A stretch of 64,000 nucleotides of DNA, from the NCBI RefSeq assembly GCF_005497185.1, contig NZ_RJTN01000003.1:1-64000 (forward strand), given 5' to 3'. How positions within the stretch are numbered: the stretch's first letter is position 1; the number at the start of each line of letters is the position of its first letter. This document shows, piece by piece, positions 53,389 through 61,545 of the stretch. Source of the DNA: Pectobacterium polonicum. GTDB lineage: Bacteria > Pseudomonadota > Gammaproteobacteria > Enterobacterales > Enterobacteriaceae. The translations under genes were made by a program, and so were the position numbers. The notes under the pieces were generated by a model. The model had not been told where the DNA came from, searched no databases, and worked only from the letters and a program-made list of their open reading frames with translations.

Positions 53389-55851
53389 TCATGGGTTTCC
53401 TGTGTTGAACTGCGGGACGACCGGGACATCGTCGGGGAAAAGGAAAGGCTGCTGCGCCACGCTGAATCCTGCCGCATAGCTAAAGGCCAGTTCGCCGTAA
53501 TCGGGATCGTCGATACGCACGCCGTCGCTATCTTTCACCAGCGAATGCCCTCGGAAGCGGTCAGCAAACGTGGCAAATCCCTCTGCACCATCGCCGCTGT
53601 CCACGGCAACGAACCAGACGTTCTGTTCGCCATACGCCCGCAGTTCGCCTTCCGCCTGCTGGCCTGCGGTCGCAAACGGCTGCAATCCGGCGGGATTATG
53701 AAACGCGGCATAGCCGTTGCCGCCGCGCACAAAGCACCAGACATCTTCAACGATGACCTCATCCAGTGCGGTTTGCGGCAGATAAAGGTGCGTCCACGGG
53801 CGGATATCCTGTTGCAGATCGAACACCATCAGCGCGCGATTACGATGTTGCATCAGGTGCGGCAAACGTCCGTTTCCCGCCCAGTAAGAAGGACGGTGTA
53901 CGCCGTCGGGACGATCTTCGCCGGGGTGGTTCACCCACAGGCGGGCGGCATAGTGTGTGCCCAGCCGCACATCCAGCAGATGCTGCTGGTGCCCATGCTC
54001 GCTGGGGTGATGATCGAAAACAGAAGAAAAGGCAACGTCGCGCTGCTTCCAGGCGATGATGCGGGCGCTGCGGTTCAGCCCTTGCACCCAGCGCGCTTCT
54101 GCGCCGTGCGGCAGTGACCAGTGCGCGATCCGATCCGTCGTTTCCGGCGGCTGATAGTCGCTCAGGCACAGCAGCGGCAGCGCAGCGCAGTGCGGAATCA
54201 GCCAGCCCTCGCCCCACATCAGCGCACACAGGCCGGACAGCTCGGTCAACATGCCGGAGCGCAGCTCTTTATCGTAGGCGCGTCCCATGGTGCCAACCGC
54301 GACGCCGTTCTGATGCACCCACGCCGTCATCAGCATGATGCGGTCAATCACCACGCGGGATTTCTCGCGTAGATCGGCGTCCTGCGCCAGCTCGTACAAC
54401 GCCACCAGACCAATCAGATCGATGGGGTAATAGGCCGCCGAATTCCACTCCACCAGCCCGTGTTCCAGAATGGAATCAAACCAGCGCGTCAGGCGTTCAT
54501 GGGCAATCGCCTTTTGCTCCAGACCGCGACGGCCGCTGCACGGGAAGGTGTCATCCGGGAAGTTTTGTCCGGCCAGATACTGCGCAACGTGGAAGCACAG
54601 GCAGTGGTTTTCGCTCCAGAACCACATGGTGTCGTTGCCCGGCTCATCAATCCAGTAGCGGAAACCGAGAATCGAGCTGCGCACGCGCCGCCAGTCCTGC
54701 GGCGGCAACTGCTGTCCCTGATAGCGCTGCCACAGCCAAATCAGCGGCACCAGTTGGAAATCGGCACAGTCTTCGCGACGGCTGATTTTCTGCAATGCAC
54801 TATTGAGAATCGGCGCAGCGGCATCGTTGCCCTCACCGGTTTCGACAATCGCCAGCAGCCGCCCGAGGCGCTCAAAACCGTGTAACGCGGTATGGCGCAG
54901 TACCGCTTCACGCCGTGCCGCTAATGTTGGCAGCGCAGGCATCGTTTGTTCAGGCAAGCGCCCAAAGCTGAGGGTGCGCGTCAGCGTAATGCCGTTGCAG
55001 GTCGCGGCGCAGACCAGATCGTAATAGCCAACCAAGATTTTGGGTAAATCCACCTGCCAGCCCAGATTACCCGCAGGCAGCGTCTGTTTCTGCTGCCATG
55101 CGGGGACAGATTCGTTGACGTTGCCAATCAGCCGATGCGCCATCGTCACGGATTCCGGCAGCGGCTGCGTGCTATTCAGCACCAGTACGGGCGGTTGGAT
55201 CAGGTTATTCTCCAGCGTCAGCCCGTTCACCCAGCCATCCAGCGCGGTCAGCTGTGCGCTGAGCGCCGCGTCTTCATCAAGCTGCCAGAAGAGCGTGTCT
55301 TCCCCCTGATAGCACAGGCTAAACAGGTAGTCGGTATCGCGCTCGCACAGCTCTTCGCTGTGCACCACCAGCGTGTTCAGCCCCGCTCTCAACGGCAGCG
55401 AGATCGCACAGGTTTGCTCGGTGTTGCGGGTAAACGGCGTAAAGCGGGTAATCGGCTCACCGTTCAGCCACAGCGTGACGCCGCCGCAGGTGCTGAGCGT
55501 AAACGGTGCCGTCTGCACGCTGTCGCTGTGGATCACGCAGCGAGCAAAGCGCTGAACGTGAACCGGACACGGCCAGAAATCGCTGAAATTCACGCTGCGG
55601 CTTTCATCGCCGCCGCTCCACATCAGCGGGAAACGTAAATCGTCCGGCAGCACCACTTCGCGCTTTGCCTCTTCCTGCAAAAAACGCACGCGACAGGGCA
55701 GTACGCCAACATCGACAAAACCGTTAATAAAGCGGTAATTCACCTTATCCGGCAGCGTATCCGGCTCGGCGAAATAACGTTTTTCCGTCAACTCGGTGAT
55801 GAGAAACCGATTAATGACGCCGTTCTTCTTTAATTTCCAACCGATATTCAT
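53389..55851 (-). CDS. 820-residue protein, putative new carbohydrate-active enzyme
   Basis: 820 residues with no family I can name. Residues about 1-280 are beta-rich and contain a glycosidase-type accessory segment (APFTLSTCGGVTLWLNGEPI, LRAGLNTLVVHSEEL). Residues about 300-570 look like an alpha/alpha toroid with DTMWFWSENHCLCFHVAQYLAGQNFPDDTF (WSENH, a possible active-site Glu/His) and LTRWFDSILEHGLVEWNSAAYYPIDLIGLVALYEL. The rest is beta-rich again. That three-part architecture is common in polysaccharide lyases and phosphorylase-like enzymes. No signal peptide, so cytoplasmic. It is the first gene of the leftward operon and is immediately followed by GH105, which suits a lyase or hydrolase producing unsaturated uronides. 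Function is inference. Confidence 0.85.
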   Translation of the reverse strand: MNIGWKLKKNGVINRFLITELTEKRYFAEPDTLPDKVNYRFINGFVDVGVLPCRVRFLQEEAKREVVLPDDLRFPLMWSGGDESRSVNFSDFWPCPVHVQRFARCVIHSDSVQTAPFTLSTCGGVTLWLNGEPITRFTPFTRNTEQTCAISLPLRAGLNTLVVHSEELCERDTDYLFSLCYQGEDTLFWQLDEDAALSAQLTALDGWVNGLTLENNLIQPPVLVLNSTQPLPESVTMAHRLIGNVNESVPAWQQKQTLPAGNLGWQVDLPKILVGYYDLVCAATCNGITLTRTLSFGRLPEQTMPALPTLAARREAVLRHTALHGFERLGRLLAIVETGEGNDAAAPILNSALQKISRREDCADFQLVPLIWLWQRYQGQQLPPQDWRRVRSSILGFRYWIDEPGNDTMWFWSENHCLCFHVAQYLAGQNFPDDTFPCSGRRGLEQKAIAHERLTRWFDSILEHGLVEWNSAAYYPIDLIGLVALYELAQDADLREKSRVVIDRIMLMTAWVHQNGVAVGTMGRAYDKELRSGMLTELSGLCALMWGEGWLIPHCAALPLLCLSDYQPPETTDRIAHWSLPHGAEARWVQGLNRSARIIAWKQRDVAFSSVFDHHPSEHGHQQHLLDVRLGTHYAARLWVNHPGEDRPDGVHRPSYWAGNGRLPHLMQHRNRALMVFDLQQDIRPWTHLYLPQTALDEVIVEDVWCFVRGGNGYAAFHNPAGLQPFATAGQQAEGELRAYGEQNVWFVAVDSGDGAEGFATFADRFRGHSLVKDSDGVRIDDPDYGELAFSYAAGFSVAQQPFLFPDDVPVVPQFNTGNP

Positions 55852-55984
55852 ACGGAATCCTGTTTACGGCGTTGAAAATAAAATAACGAAAATGTATGGC
55901 TGCACTTATTTGCACTTTCGCTGTGCACGCCCTGCCAATATTTAGGGCAGCGGGTCATTCCCTGCACTGTGATATCGCAATTAG

Positions 55985-56000
55985 AATGCAAATTTGCATT
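55985..56000. promoter_or_regulatory. operator palindrome 1 of the sugar locus
   Basis: AATGCAAATTTGCATT, a perfect palindrome 133 bases upstream of the 820-residue gene. The surrounding 19 bases GAATGCAAATTTGCATTAA are identical at 56181. Confidence 0.65.
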
Positions 56001-56065
56001 AAATTGTCATTTGCATTCATTTATTGACATTTCGCATTAATAAATAAGATTATCGCGTTTATATA

Positions 56066-56081
56066 TGTGATTAATATCACA
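56066..56081. promoter_or_regulatory. CRP (cAMP receptor protein) site
   Basis: TGTGATTAATATCACA matches TGTGA-N6-TCACA exactly and lies midway between the two divergent operons, implying catabolite control of both. Confidence 0.8.
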
Positions 56082-56180
56082 AAAATGCTTTATTTAAATC
56101 AACATTTAAAATATCTTTAACCTGCTTCACATAAATCAGTCAGGGTTCTGTCCATGATTGCATGATGAAAATGACAGATG

Positions 56181-56196
56181 AATGCAAATTTGCATT
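56181..56196. promoter_or_regulatory. operator palindrome 2 of the sugar locus
   Basis: AATGCAAATTTGCATT again, 96 bases upstream of the binding-protein start codon, so each divergent operon has its own copy. Confidence 0.65.
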
Positions 56197-56292
56197 AATT
56201 AAAAGACAGGATAAACCGCAGGAATAAAATAAGCCCGTCGCCAACGCTTGGGTATTTGCGCCATTAATCAAACCTATGATGTGGAGATGTTT

Positions 56293-57600
56293 ATGATACG
56301 TCCCAACACCGCGTTATTTTTTTCCGCCCTTGCACTGGGGTTATTCGGCAACAGCGCGTTAGCCGCCAAAACGCAAATAACATTTTTATATAGTGACGAC
56401 GATCCCGAATTAGTGCATTTCATGGAGCAGAAAGTTAAATCCTTCTCTCAAAGTAATGAACGCATTGATGTGAATTTCGTCAGCACTGGCTATAACGCGC
56501 TGCAAACACAGTTACCGATGCAGTTGGCTGCGGGCTTAGGCCCCGATATTGCTAAAACCACGCAAATGGGGCTGCTCGGCTATACGCTGGATTTACGTCC
56601 CTACTTGAAAGATCCCGCTGCATTTGAGAAACGCTACAGCGCGGGTATCGAAAAGATCATGCGCGTGAAAGGCGTGCATAAAGCGGATGCGCTGCCGGGT
56701 TTTGTCGCTTCCTGGACCGCCGACCTGCCATTTATTAACGTGACGCTGTTTGAGCAGGCGGGCGTTCCGCTACCGCAGCCGGGCTACACGATTGATGATT
56801 TGATGAAAGCCTCGAAGCTGGTCGCAGACAAAACCGGTGTGCATATTCCCTTCACCATCGACCGAAGCGGTTTTCGCTTCTCCGGCCCGGCCTACTCCTA
56901 TGGCGCACGTTACGATAAAGACGGGCTGATCAACTTCCCGGATGCGGCAGCGCAGCAGTGGATTAAAGATCTGAAACGCTGGTCGGATGAAGGTGTGTTC
57001 CCGCGTGAAATGTGGGGCGCGGCGGGCGGCGGTCAGTACAAGAGCATGGCGGACGATTTCGTGAACGGCAACATCGTGACCTACTTCTCCGGCAACTGGC
57101 TGTTGAACCAGTTCAGTAAGCAGATTGGCGACGGTTTTGACTGGAAAGTGCTGCCCGCACCTTGCAAAGAGAAGTGTATTTCGATGGGCGGCGCGACTTT
57201 CATCATGCCGTTCACCACCACCAAACACCCGCAGGAAGTCGCCGAATTCATGGAATGGCTGGGCAGCGAACCGCTACAGCGTGAGATTGCCGAGCGCTTC
57301 AATATCATCGTCGGCGCGGATATTGCCGATCTGCACTACCAGACCAAAGATAAGCACGTGATCGACGGCCTGAACACTGCGCGTGAAGAGATCAAAAAGA
57401 TCCCGTCTTACGTCTTTGATTGGGAACGCATGGAAAGTCTGGGCGCGAACGAACTGTACCCCATCATCCTGACGCGCTTTACCCAATACCTGAACGATCA
57501 GGTGTCGTTTGATGAGTATCTGCGCCTGACCTCAAATGATGTGAAGCGCCTCAACGAAACGATCGCGACGAATCAACAACAGCGGAAAAACGCACCGTGA
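56293..57600 (+). CDS. CUT1 sugar ABC periplasmic binding protein
   Basis: 435 residues. The signal peptide MIRPNTALFFSALALGLFGNSALA is followed by a cluster-B/D solute-binding protein fold: ITFLYSDDDPELVHFMEQKVKSFSQSNERIDVNFV, QLAAGLGPDIAKTTQMG, GKNxxT-like stretch VTYFSGNWLLNQFSKQIGD and MGGATFIMPFTTTKHPQEVAEFMEWLGSEPLQREIAERFNIIVG. It captures the imported glycan for the permease pair encoded leftward. The frame is open from 56248, but the ATG at 56293 has GGAG 6 bases upstream. It overlaps the next gene as GTGA. Confidence 0.93.
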   Translation: MIRPNTALFFSALALGLFGNSALAAKTQITFLYSDDDPELVHFMEQKVKSFSQSNERIDVNFVSTGYNALQTQLPMQLAAGLGPDIAKTTQMGLLGYTLDLRPYLKDPAAFEKRYSAGIEKIMRVKGVHKADALPGFVASWTADLPFINVTLFEQAGVPLPQPGYTIDDLMKASKLVADKTGVHIPFTIDRSGFRFSGPAYSYGARYDKDGLINFPDAAAQQWIKDLKRWSDEGVFPREMWGAAGGGQYKSMADDFVNGNIVTYFSGNWLLNQFSKQIGDGFDWKVLPAPCKEKCISMGGATFIMPFTTTKHPQEVAEFMEWLGSEPLQREIAERFNIIVGADIADLHYQTKDKHVIDGLNTAREEIKKIPSYVFDWERMESLGANELYPIILTRFTQYLNDQVSFDEYLRLTSNDVKRLNETIATNQQQRKNAP

Positions 57601-58148
57601 AAGGGCAACTGAGGGAGATCGGCATTGATGGCGATCGCCCCTTTGATCGGGCGCAGGAGAGCACGTTGTGCGAACAGCGCTGGCCGGGGCAAAGCCGCTA
57701 TCTGCTGGTCACCGGCGGTTTTACCCGGCTGCTGTACTGGCATGACGGCCTCCTGACCTGTCGCGGCAGCGATAGCTTTCCCATCGGCAACCCAGCCAGC
57801 CTGTCGCGGCTGGGGCTGTGGGCGGTGCAGGAGATGCTTCAGGCCGTTGAGGGCATCACCCCACTGACGCCACTCAGTGAAGCGCTGTTCCTGCACTTCG
57901 ATAAGCATATCGATCGGGTGATCGACTGGTCAAAACAGGCGCAGGCCGCAGACTACAGCACGCTAGGACACGTTGTGCTGGCGCACCCGCAGGATGTGCT
58001 GGCGGTGCAACTGCTGACCCGCTGCGCGGGTGAGCTGGCTCTGCTGCTCAGCAGCCTGCCAGACTCGCAGACTGAAACCGTCAGTCTCAGCGGCGATCTG
58101 GCGGTTGCCTGCCTTCCCTATCTGGATTCTGGAGCACGCGCATCATGA
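57597..58148 (+). CDS. half-length BadF-like protein, predicted inactive partner
   Basis: 183 residues from a GTG that overlaps the previous stop. Residues about 35-155 align with the second half of the kinase encoded next door. YLLVTGGFTRLLYWHDGLLTCRGSDSFPIGNPASLSRLGLWAVQ corresponds to VVIAGTGSCGLAWQNRTITAYGGHEFPISDQGSGARLGLAALQ. The phosphate-binding GTGS is changed to TGGF and the DQGSG loop to NPASL, and the whole N-terminal P-loop half is missing, so catalysis is not expected. Both junctions are 4-base overlaps (GTGA, ATGA), so it is a maintained gene rather than debris. A regulatory or structural partner of the kinase is my inference. Confidence 0.8.
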   Translation: MKGQLREIGIDGDRPFDRAQESTLCEQRWPGQSRYLLVTGGFTRLLYWHDGLLTCRGSDSFPIGNPASLSRLGLWAVQEMLQAVEGITPLTPLSEALFLHFDKHIDRVIDWSKQAQAADYSTLGHVVLAHPQDVLAVQLLTRCAGELALLLSSLPDSQTETVSLSGDLAVACLPYLDSGARAS

Positions 58149-59050
58149 CAACATGGCTGTATGCCGGTGTAGATGGCGGCGGAACAGGCTGTCGGGCACG
58201 GATTTATCAGGCGGACGGTACGCCGCTTGGGCAGGGACACGGCGGTCGCGCCAATCTGCTGCTCGGCGTGGAGAACGTTCGCCAGTCGGTGGACGACGCT
58301 ATCGCGCAGGCGTTGAAGCACAGCGGACTGTCACCGGATGACGTATCCCGGCTGAAAGTCGGGCTGGCACTCGCCAGCGCAGAACACCGCGCCGCCTATG
58401 ATGCCTTTCTGGCGTTGCCGCATCCTTACGCCGCTCAGGTGCTCAATACCGATGCGCTGGGCGCCTGTCTGGCGGTCAACCAAGGGAAAGATGCGGGCGT
58501 AGTGATTGCCGGCACGGGTTCCTGCGGGCTGGCGTGGCAAAACCGGACGATTACCGCCTACGGCGGCCATGAATTCCCTATTTCCGATCAGGGCAGCGGC
58601 GCACGGCTTGGGCTAGCGGCACTGCAACATACCTATGATGTGCTGCAAGGCTGGTGCGCGCCGTCTGCGCTCAGTCAGCGCATCGACGATTTCTTTTCCG
58701 CCCGCGTAGCGCCCACACAGGCCGCGAACACGCTCGACGCGCTACAGACGTTTAGTCAGCAGGCGAAACCGGGCGACTATGCGCAGTTCGCCCGCCACGT
58801 ATTTGACTGCGCTCAGCAGGACGATACCGTTTCTCACGCGCTACTGGCGCAGACGGCCAGCGAAATCGGCCTGCTGTTGGCCGCCGTGGCACGCCATACG
58901 CCTCCCCGCCTGTCGCTCATGGGCAGCATCGGCTTACATATTCGCCCGTGGCTAGCGGACGAGTGGCAATCCCAACTCGCCGCCCCGATGGGCGATGCAC
59001 TCGACGGCGCACGATTGATTGCCTGTCATGATTATGCGTTATACCGCTAG
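58145..59050 (+). CDS. BadF/NagK-like sugar kinase
   Basis: A 301-residue ASKHA ATPase of the BadF/BadG group, which includes N-acetylglucosamine kinases. The first phosphate loop AGVDGGGTGCRARIY (Asp10) is followed by GHGGRANLLLG, NTDALGACLAVN, the second phosphate motif AGTGSCGLAW (123-126) and FPISDQGSGARLG with Asp148. It lies 4-base-overlapped after the half-length paralogue. It likely phosphorylates the amino sugar or other sugar released in the cytoplasm. Context cannot fix the sugar. Confidence 0.9.
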   Translation: MTTWLYAGVDGGGTGCRARIYQADGTPLGQGHGGRANLLLGVENVRQSVDDAIAQALKHSGLSPDDVSRLKVGLALASAEHRAAYDAFLALPHPYAAQVLNTDALGACLAVNQGKDAGVVIAGTGSCGLAWQNRTITAYGGHEFPISDQGSGARLGLAALQHTYDVLQGWCAPSALSQRIDDFFSARVAPTQAANTLDALQTFSQQAKPGDYAQFARHVFDCAQQDDTVSHALLAQTASEIGLLLAAVARHTPPRLSLMGSIGLHIRPWLADEWQSQLAAPMGDALDGARLIACHDYALYR

Positions 59051-59091
59051 TCCTTTGGGTTCGACCAGCAACCCCACCTATGGAGATAGTC

Positions 59092-60915
59092 ATGGAATCA
59101 CTCACTCGCAGAACCTTCGTCAAGCTCGGTGCAGGCAGCGCTATTACGCTGGCTGGCGGCTTTTTTCACGCTAACGGCGAATCAGCTGTACCCGCTGGGC
59201 CGCTACGTATTGCCATTATTTCGGATGTTCACGTTCATAATATCTACGGTAACTACGATTTTGACGGCCTGCCCGATGCGCAGACGGGAAAGACGCTGAC
59301 CATTCGCACCCTGAAAGATTCGGTGAATTCGACCCGTATCTTCAACGAGCCCTACTTTGCGCTGCTGGCGGCGCTGGACGAACTGGCAAAACAGCAGGTG
59401 AAATACGTGGTGCTGTCCGGCGATTATTCTGATGACGGCCAACAGCCTACCGTTGAAGGCATTGCCGCCATCCTGACACAGTATGAGCAGCGTCACGGGA
59501 TGCGCTTTTTCGCCACACCAGGCAATCATGATATCAACCGCCCACAGGGGGATGACTCGTGGGAAAGAATGCTCAACGCCGACGGCACCAGCACTCTGTT
59601 AAGCAGTAAACCCGGCGTTAAACTGGGTGACGCGCAGTCGCTGATTGTCACGGCCAAGATGCAGGCGCTCGGCTATGAGCGCGGCCTGCCGCTGATGAAG
59701 CCGTTTGGTTTCTTTAAACGCGACGATTTTCTGCACTGGGAAACGCCGTTTGGTGACAGTGATGAACTCAGTCAGCGTCAGTATCTCGCCCGTTCGCCGG
59801 ACGGCAGCAAACAGTGGAACATCGTAGACGCCTCCTATCTGGTGGAGCCGGAAGCCGGACTGTGGCTGCTTTCCATTGACGCCAACGTGTATCAGGTTAA
59901 AAACGGCCCGGAAAAACGTGAGGAGATCAAAGGCTACTCCACCAGCAGCGACACGGGCTGGAACGCCTTGTTGACGGAAAAGCCGTTCATGCTGCCGTGG
60001 GTGAAATCGGTAGTGCAACGGGCGAAAGCGCAGAACAAGAAGCTGCTGGTGTTCTCGCACTATCCGCTGGTCGATTTTCTCGACGGCACGGTAGAAGATG
60101 AAAAACAGCTCTTTGGCAGCAACAGCTTCATTAAACGCACGCCGCGGCCAGAGGTCGCCGAACAGGCGCTGGCAGCCGGAATCCGTCTGCATTTCAGCGG
60201 CCACCTGCACGTTAACGACACTGGCGTGTATCGCGGGTCACAAGGCACACTGGTGAATGTCGCGGTGCCATCGCTGGCCGCTTACCCGCCCGCAATGAAG
60301 CTAGCAACGCTACATAGCGACCGAGTAGATATTGATACGCTGGTACTGCGCAACGTGCCGCAGTTTAACCATCTGTTTCCGTTTTATCAGAAAGAGTTGG
60401 ATCGCACCGGCGAGCCGCTGGGTGATATTCTGAAAAGCCGCGACTATTACGACTTCCTGCACCATCATCTGGCGCTGTTGGTACGTCAGCGTTTCCTAGT
60501 GAAAGACTGGCCAGAAGATTTATCGCCTCTCATCAATACCCTGAACTGCGGCGATCTACTGTGGATTGCACAGCAACAGGAACCGCTCAGCGCCAAAGCA
60601 CTCCCCGACGTCGCCGAGCGTAAACCGAAGGCAATCGCAGGCACCGAAGGGTTACAGGATATTTCCCTGCTCACGCTGGTGACCGACTGGTACTGTCTGC
60701 GCAACGGCAGCGATCTCGCCTGGCAGGATATTCCAGCTGCGCGGGTGAAACTGTATCGCGCACTGCTGGCGGCCTACACGCCAACGACCGCACTGCCGCC
60801 AGACAGCCTGCAACACCGCTTCGGCCTGATGCTGAAAATCCTCGCCGGTTATATTAATGACGAGCCTGCGACTCGCTTTGTAGTTGATATGCAGGGGAAT
60901 TTTTTAACGGTATAA
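59092..60915 (+). CDS. Tat-exported metallophosphoesterase
   Basis: 607 residues. A twin-arginine signal SLTRRTFVKLGAGSAITLAGGFF starts the protein. The calcineurin-like fold follows: DVHVH (Asp45, His47), GDYSDDG (Asp111), GNHD (Asn145, His146), VFSHYP and SGHLHVND. A long C-terminal part of about 250 residues is of unknown fold. The start at 59092 has GGAG at proper spacing; the frame opens at 59080. Folded export with metal implies a periplasmic phosphatase or phosphodiesterase. As the last gene of the sugar operon it may strip phosphate from the glycan before uptake (inference). Confidence 0.9.
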   Translation: MESLTRRTFVKLGAGSAITLAGGFFHANGESAVPAGPLRIAIISDVHVHNIYGNYDFDGLPDAQTGKTLTIRTLKDSVNSTRIFNEPYFALLAALDELAKQQVKYVVLSGDYSDDGQQPTVEGIAAILTQYEQRHGMRFFATPGNHDINRPQGDDSWERMLNADGTSTLLSSKPGVKLGDAQSLIVTAKMQALGYERGLPLMKPFGFFKRDDFLHWETPFGDSDELSQRQYLARSPDGSKQWNIVDASYLVEPEAGLWLLSIDANVYQVKNGPEKREEIKGYSTSSDTGWNALLTEKPFMLPWVKSVVQRAKAQNKKLLVFSHYPLVDFLDGTVEDEKQLFGSNSFIKRTPRPEVAEQALAAGIRLHFSGHLHVNDTGVYRGSQGTLVNVAVPSLAAYPPAMKLATLHSDRVDIDTLVLRNVPQFNHLFPFYQKELDRTGEPLGDILKSRDYYDFLHHHLALLVRQRFLVKDWPEDLSPLINTLNCGDLLWIAQQQEPLSAKALPDVAERKPKAIAGTEGLQDISLLTLVTDWYCLRNGSDLAWQDIPAARVKLYRALLAAYTPTTALPPDSLQHRFGLMLKILAGYINDEPATRFVVDMQGNFLTV

Positions 60916-61434
60916 GATTTTCTCTTTCGGTGGCGGCTTCGTACGCCACGCTAAAGATAAAACTGAGCCAACTCATATTGCTCACGGGTCTTCTCTTCAC
61001 GGCGTAAAAAATTATGCTGAGGTGAACATGAACGCCGAGTGAGCGGCATGGACGCCGCGAAAGCCAGTGCCGCGTCGGACAAAAATGTCAGAGACATTTT
61101 TGAACAGTACTTGTGCTGGCCCGAAGGGCGAGCCCCATTTATGGGGCGAGTAAACGCGTCACTGGCGGCTCGAAAAGCGGGCATGGGCACCGAAGGCACC
61201 GCGTTAGCGGCATAATTTCCGCCAAAAGCCGGGGTTCATAGGGGGCTGGCGTAGCCCCCTATGTCGGGCGCGTGCTACGACGTAGCATGAAGATAACAGT
61301 GCTTGAAGCGCACGAAATATTGCCCCCTGCCTCATCAATCACACCCAATCGACTTACATAATTTTTTACCTATTCCCTCTGTCGTCATCGTCAAAAAATG
61401 ATATGTTATAATATAACAATTCAATTTTTAACCG
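60916..61434. other. hairpin-rich intergenic region
   Basis: About 520 bases without a coding gene. It contains at least four perfect hairpins: AAAAATGTC-AGA-GACATTTTT (61081-61101); CCCCAT-TT-ATGGGG (61133-61146); ATAGGGGGCT-GGCGT-AGCCCCCTAT (61238-61262); and TGCTAC-GAC-GTAGCA near 61272-61286. The composition is GC-rich and unlike a promoter region until about 61340. It could be an interspersed element or an unannotated structured RNA. The Zur box at the right end is listed separately. Confidence 0.6.
61400..61422. promoter_or_regulatory. Zur box overlapping a -10 element
   Basis: A 23-bp site whose core TGTTATAATATAACA (61404-61418) is a perfect palindrome and agrees with the E. coli Zur consensus TGTTATANTATAACA. 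It contains TATAAT (61407-61412), a ready -10 element, so zinc-loaded Zur would block the promoter of the metal ABC operon. Confidence 0.88.
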
Positions 61435-61545
61435 ATGATAATGACAAGTTTTTACTCCCTCTCCGCGCTGAAGCGCGTGTTACTGATTTCCCTGCTGTTA
61501 GCACTGTTGTGGCTATTCGTCGGGTGGGCGGTGATGCTGCCATGA
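61435..61545 (+). CDS. 36-residue membrane microprotein
   Basis: A short ORF reads MIMTSFYSLSALKRVLLISL and then LLALLWLFVGWAVMLP, with one membrane span and a short basic N-terminus. Its TGA overlaps the ATPase start as ATGA, and it lies 13 bases right of the Zur box, so it would be the first gene of the operon. An alternative ATG is at 61441. The ribosome site is weak. I do not recognise the protein. The coupling and the membrane character suggest a small partner of the transporter (inference). Confidence 0.6.
   Translation: MIMTSFYSLSALKRVLLISLLLALLWLFVGWAVMLP

Larger units (their letters stand above)
55852..56292. promoter_or_regulatory. divergent control region of the sugar locus
   Basis: 441 bases, AT-rich, between the leftward enzyme/transporter operon and the rightward binding-protein operon. 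It contains two identical 16-bp palindromes (55985, 56181), degenerate half-sites between them (TTTGCATTCATT, TTCGCATTAAT) and one CRP site (56066). No ORF. Confidence 0.7.

Noticed and set aside
57597-58148. The half-length BadF-like gene as a frameshifted remnant of the kinase
   Set aside because: It lies upstream of an intact full-length kinase, has clean 4-base overlaps on both sides, and aligns with a region the kinase also has, so it is a separate gene.
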